The position numbers were made by a program, and so were the translations under genes. A DNA stretch of 5,625 nt, from assembly GCA_934661715.1 (NCBI GenBank), contig CAKUJL010000107.1, positions 1 to 5,625 of the forward strand, written 5' to 3'. Numbering within the stretch: the first letter of the stretch is position 1; each line of letters starts with the position of its first letter. This DNA comes from an uncultured Oscillospiraceae bacterium (GTDB lineage Bacteria; Bacillota; Clostridia; Oscillospirales; Oscillospiraceae). Shown one piece after another: positions 4,426-5,625 of the stretch. Under the pieces are notes generated by a model. It was not told the DNA's origin. It made no database searches and was given only the letters and a program-made list of their open reading frames with translations.

Positions 4426-5625
4426 TTACATCAGCGGCTCCATTGCAAGTACCGGATGATTCTTTTCCTGCAGGAACGTCATCAGGGCGTCGCAATCGGT
4501 GCAGATGGTCTCATCGGCGATCATGTCGGTGAAGTTGTCGATGCCATAGAGCTCCTTGGCGGTCTTGTTGAGCTTTTCGCCCACGTCGTCCTTGAGTTCC
4601 TTCGGCATCCAGACGATACGCTCGATACCGCCCTCGGCGTGGATGAACTTCTTCGACGAGATGAAGTGACGGCCATGGCCCATGTAGCCGGGGGTCTGTA
4701 CGCCGCCGCCGGTGCAGGAGGCCAGCTCGCCGAAGGTCATGCCGGCAGGCGTCATGCCCGCGTATTCGCGGTTGACGACGATAAAGCCGTTGGACATCGG
4801 CTCGATGCCGGAGATGCACTCGAAGCAGCCGCAGGAGGTCATCGGGTCTTCCATGATGGAGTACAGCGTGACCTCTTCGACCGCGCCGTGCGTTGCGTCC
4901 TTGATGGCCTCGTTGACGGTCGTGTAGCGGCCGGTGCGCTCGTCGAGGCAGCCTTCCTTCGAAATGGGCTGGGACGGGCCGTTCGGGTTGAGCTCATACG
5001 TCGCCTTCGCGTCGAGCCACGACACAGCGCCGCACAGGCCCAGACGTTCCGGCGTGACCACGCAGCAGTGTGCCGGCGCAAAGGACTGGCACAGGATGCA
5101 GGTGAAGAACCGGTCGACGGACTCGTCGGTCATGGAGGCCAGACGGTCGTCACGCATATTGTAGCGCGGGATGGCGACGTCGTTTAAGAAGGCGGTCGCC
5201 TTGACGGGGTCGGTGATGAGGTGCACTTCGCACTTGTCGACGACAGCTTCAAATTCGTCCGTGATCATGTGGTACAGAACCTCGGCGAAATGCGTCAGGC
5301 GCAGACCCTTTTCGAACGCTTCCTTGGAAATACGGATACGGAACTGGTTGCGCTGGCCGGTGTGCATGACGCCTTCCATGTAGTTGAACCACGCGTGGAT
5401 CTTCCGCTCGATGACAGACTCAAAGTCGGGCTGCATCTTCTTGCCCGCGACATAAATGCAGGTGGCAAGCGCGTACTCGAGATCGCCCGAGTCAATATCC
5501 GGGCCGTCGACGACGATCTTGTGGTCCTCGACCTCTTCCATGGGCTTGGACAGAACGAGCTCACAGGTGGTGTTCTTGGCAGACCAGAATTCGACCTGCA
5601 TATCGGCCTTGCGGATGATCTCGCC
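4426..5625 (-). CDS. acsB: CO-methylating acetyl-CoA synthase, C-terminal 399 residues (cut by window edge)
   Basis: Condenses a methyl group from the corrinoid protein, CO from CO dehydrogenase and CoA into acetyl-CoA. The reading frame stays open to the right edge (GEIIRKAD precedes the Met at 5601), so the N-terminal CODH-contacting domain, about 330 residues, lies outside. Counting from the Met at 5601, the A-cluster ligands are C168, C171, C180, C190, C257 and C259, in CILCQSFAPAHCCV, LGLCGA and MTSCGCFEC. Adding 338 gives exactly the Moorella ligands 506, 509, 518, 528, 595 and 597, and the total of 729 equals the Moorella length as I recall it. F174 corresponds to the Phe512 gate residue. 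Other family blocks are SMTDESVDRFFTC, TPERLGLCGAVSWLDAKATY, ELNPNGPSQPI, GMTFGELASCTGGGVQTPG, IVWMPKELK and the end HPVLAMEPLM. A methanogen-type CdhC is less likely, because the corresponding length and C-terminus match the bacterial enzyme. A strong terminator follows. Confidence 0.96.
   Translation of the reverse strand, partial: GEIIRKADMQVEFWSAKNTTCELVLSKPMEEVEDHKIVVDGPDIDSGDLEYALATCIYVAGKKMQPDFESVIERKIHAWFNYMEGVMHTGQRNQFRIRISKEAFEKGLRLTHFAEVLYHMITDEFEAVVDKCEVHLITDPVKATAFLNDVAIPRYNMRDDRLASMTDESVDRFFTCILCQSFAPAHCCVVTPERLGLCGAVSWLDAKATYELNPNGPSQPISKEGCLDERTGRYTTVNEAIKDATHGAVEEVTLYSIMEDPMTSCGCFECISGIEPMSNGFIVVNREYAGMTPAGMTFGELASCTGGGVQTPGYMGHGRHFISSKKFIHAEGGIERIVWMPKELKDDVGEKLNKTAKELYGIDNFTDMIADETICTDCDALMTFLQEKNHPVLAMEPLM

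Noticed and set aside
4324..5187. A 287-codon plus-strand frame antisense to acsB
   Set aside because: It is a shadow of the acsB codon pattern; the opposite strand encodes all the A-cluster ligands.

Overview
The window is a stretch of a Wood-Ljungdahl (reductive acetyl-CoA) pathway gene cluster, and all five genes lie on the minus strand. In transcription order (right to left) they are: the C-terminal part of acetyl-CoA synthase (acsB, cut by the right edge), a reductive activator of corrinoid protein (RACo/AcsV type), a DUF3786 protein of unknown function, a trigger-factor-like chaperone that lacks the ribosome-binding domain, and, after a terminator-like hairpin and its own promoter, the N-terminus of formate--tetrahydrofolate ligase (fhs, cut by the left edge). 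GC-rich codon use, strong AGGAGG-type ribosome binding sites and the bacterial AcsB/RACo pairing suggest a GC-rich Firmicute (Clostridia) with acetogenic or related C1 metabolism. The species cannot be named from this window.

Region by region: 4426-5625 is acsB, including all six A-cluster cysteines. 4164-4425 is a non-coding gap holding a strong intrinsic terminator (hairpin plus six U) and, closer to the next gene, a 50-bp imperfect palindrome that would form a long leader hairpin. 1582-4163 is a tight three-gene unit (RACo, DUF3786, trigger-factor-like) with 4-bp and 10-bp gaps and Shine-Dalgarno sites embedded in the end of the preceding gene, so the three are very probably co-transcribed and translationally coupled. 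269-618 is non-coding: a 12-bp perfect hairpin near its right side, a good sigma-70-type promoter on the minus strand, and a leader of about 120 nt with local hairpins. 1-268 is the start of fhs.

How the genes work together: Fhs charges formate onto tetrahydrofolate in the methyl branch. The methyl group later reaches the corrinoid iron-sulfur protein, which RACo keeps active by ATP-driven reduction. AcsB joins methyl, CO and CoA at its Ni-Ni-[4Fe-4S] A-cluster. The DUF3786 protein and the chaperone-like protein sit between these known players, and their coupling to RACo makes them candidate accessory or maturation factors for the corrinoid/ACS machinery. That is the least described part of the window. 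No tRNA, rRNA, CRISPR array, insertion sequence or integration site was seen.
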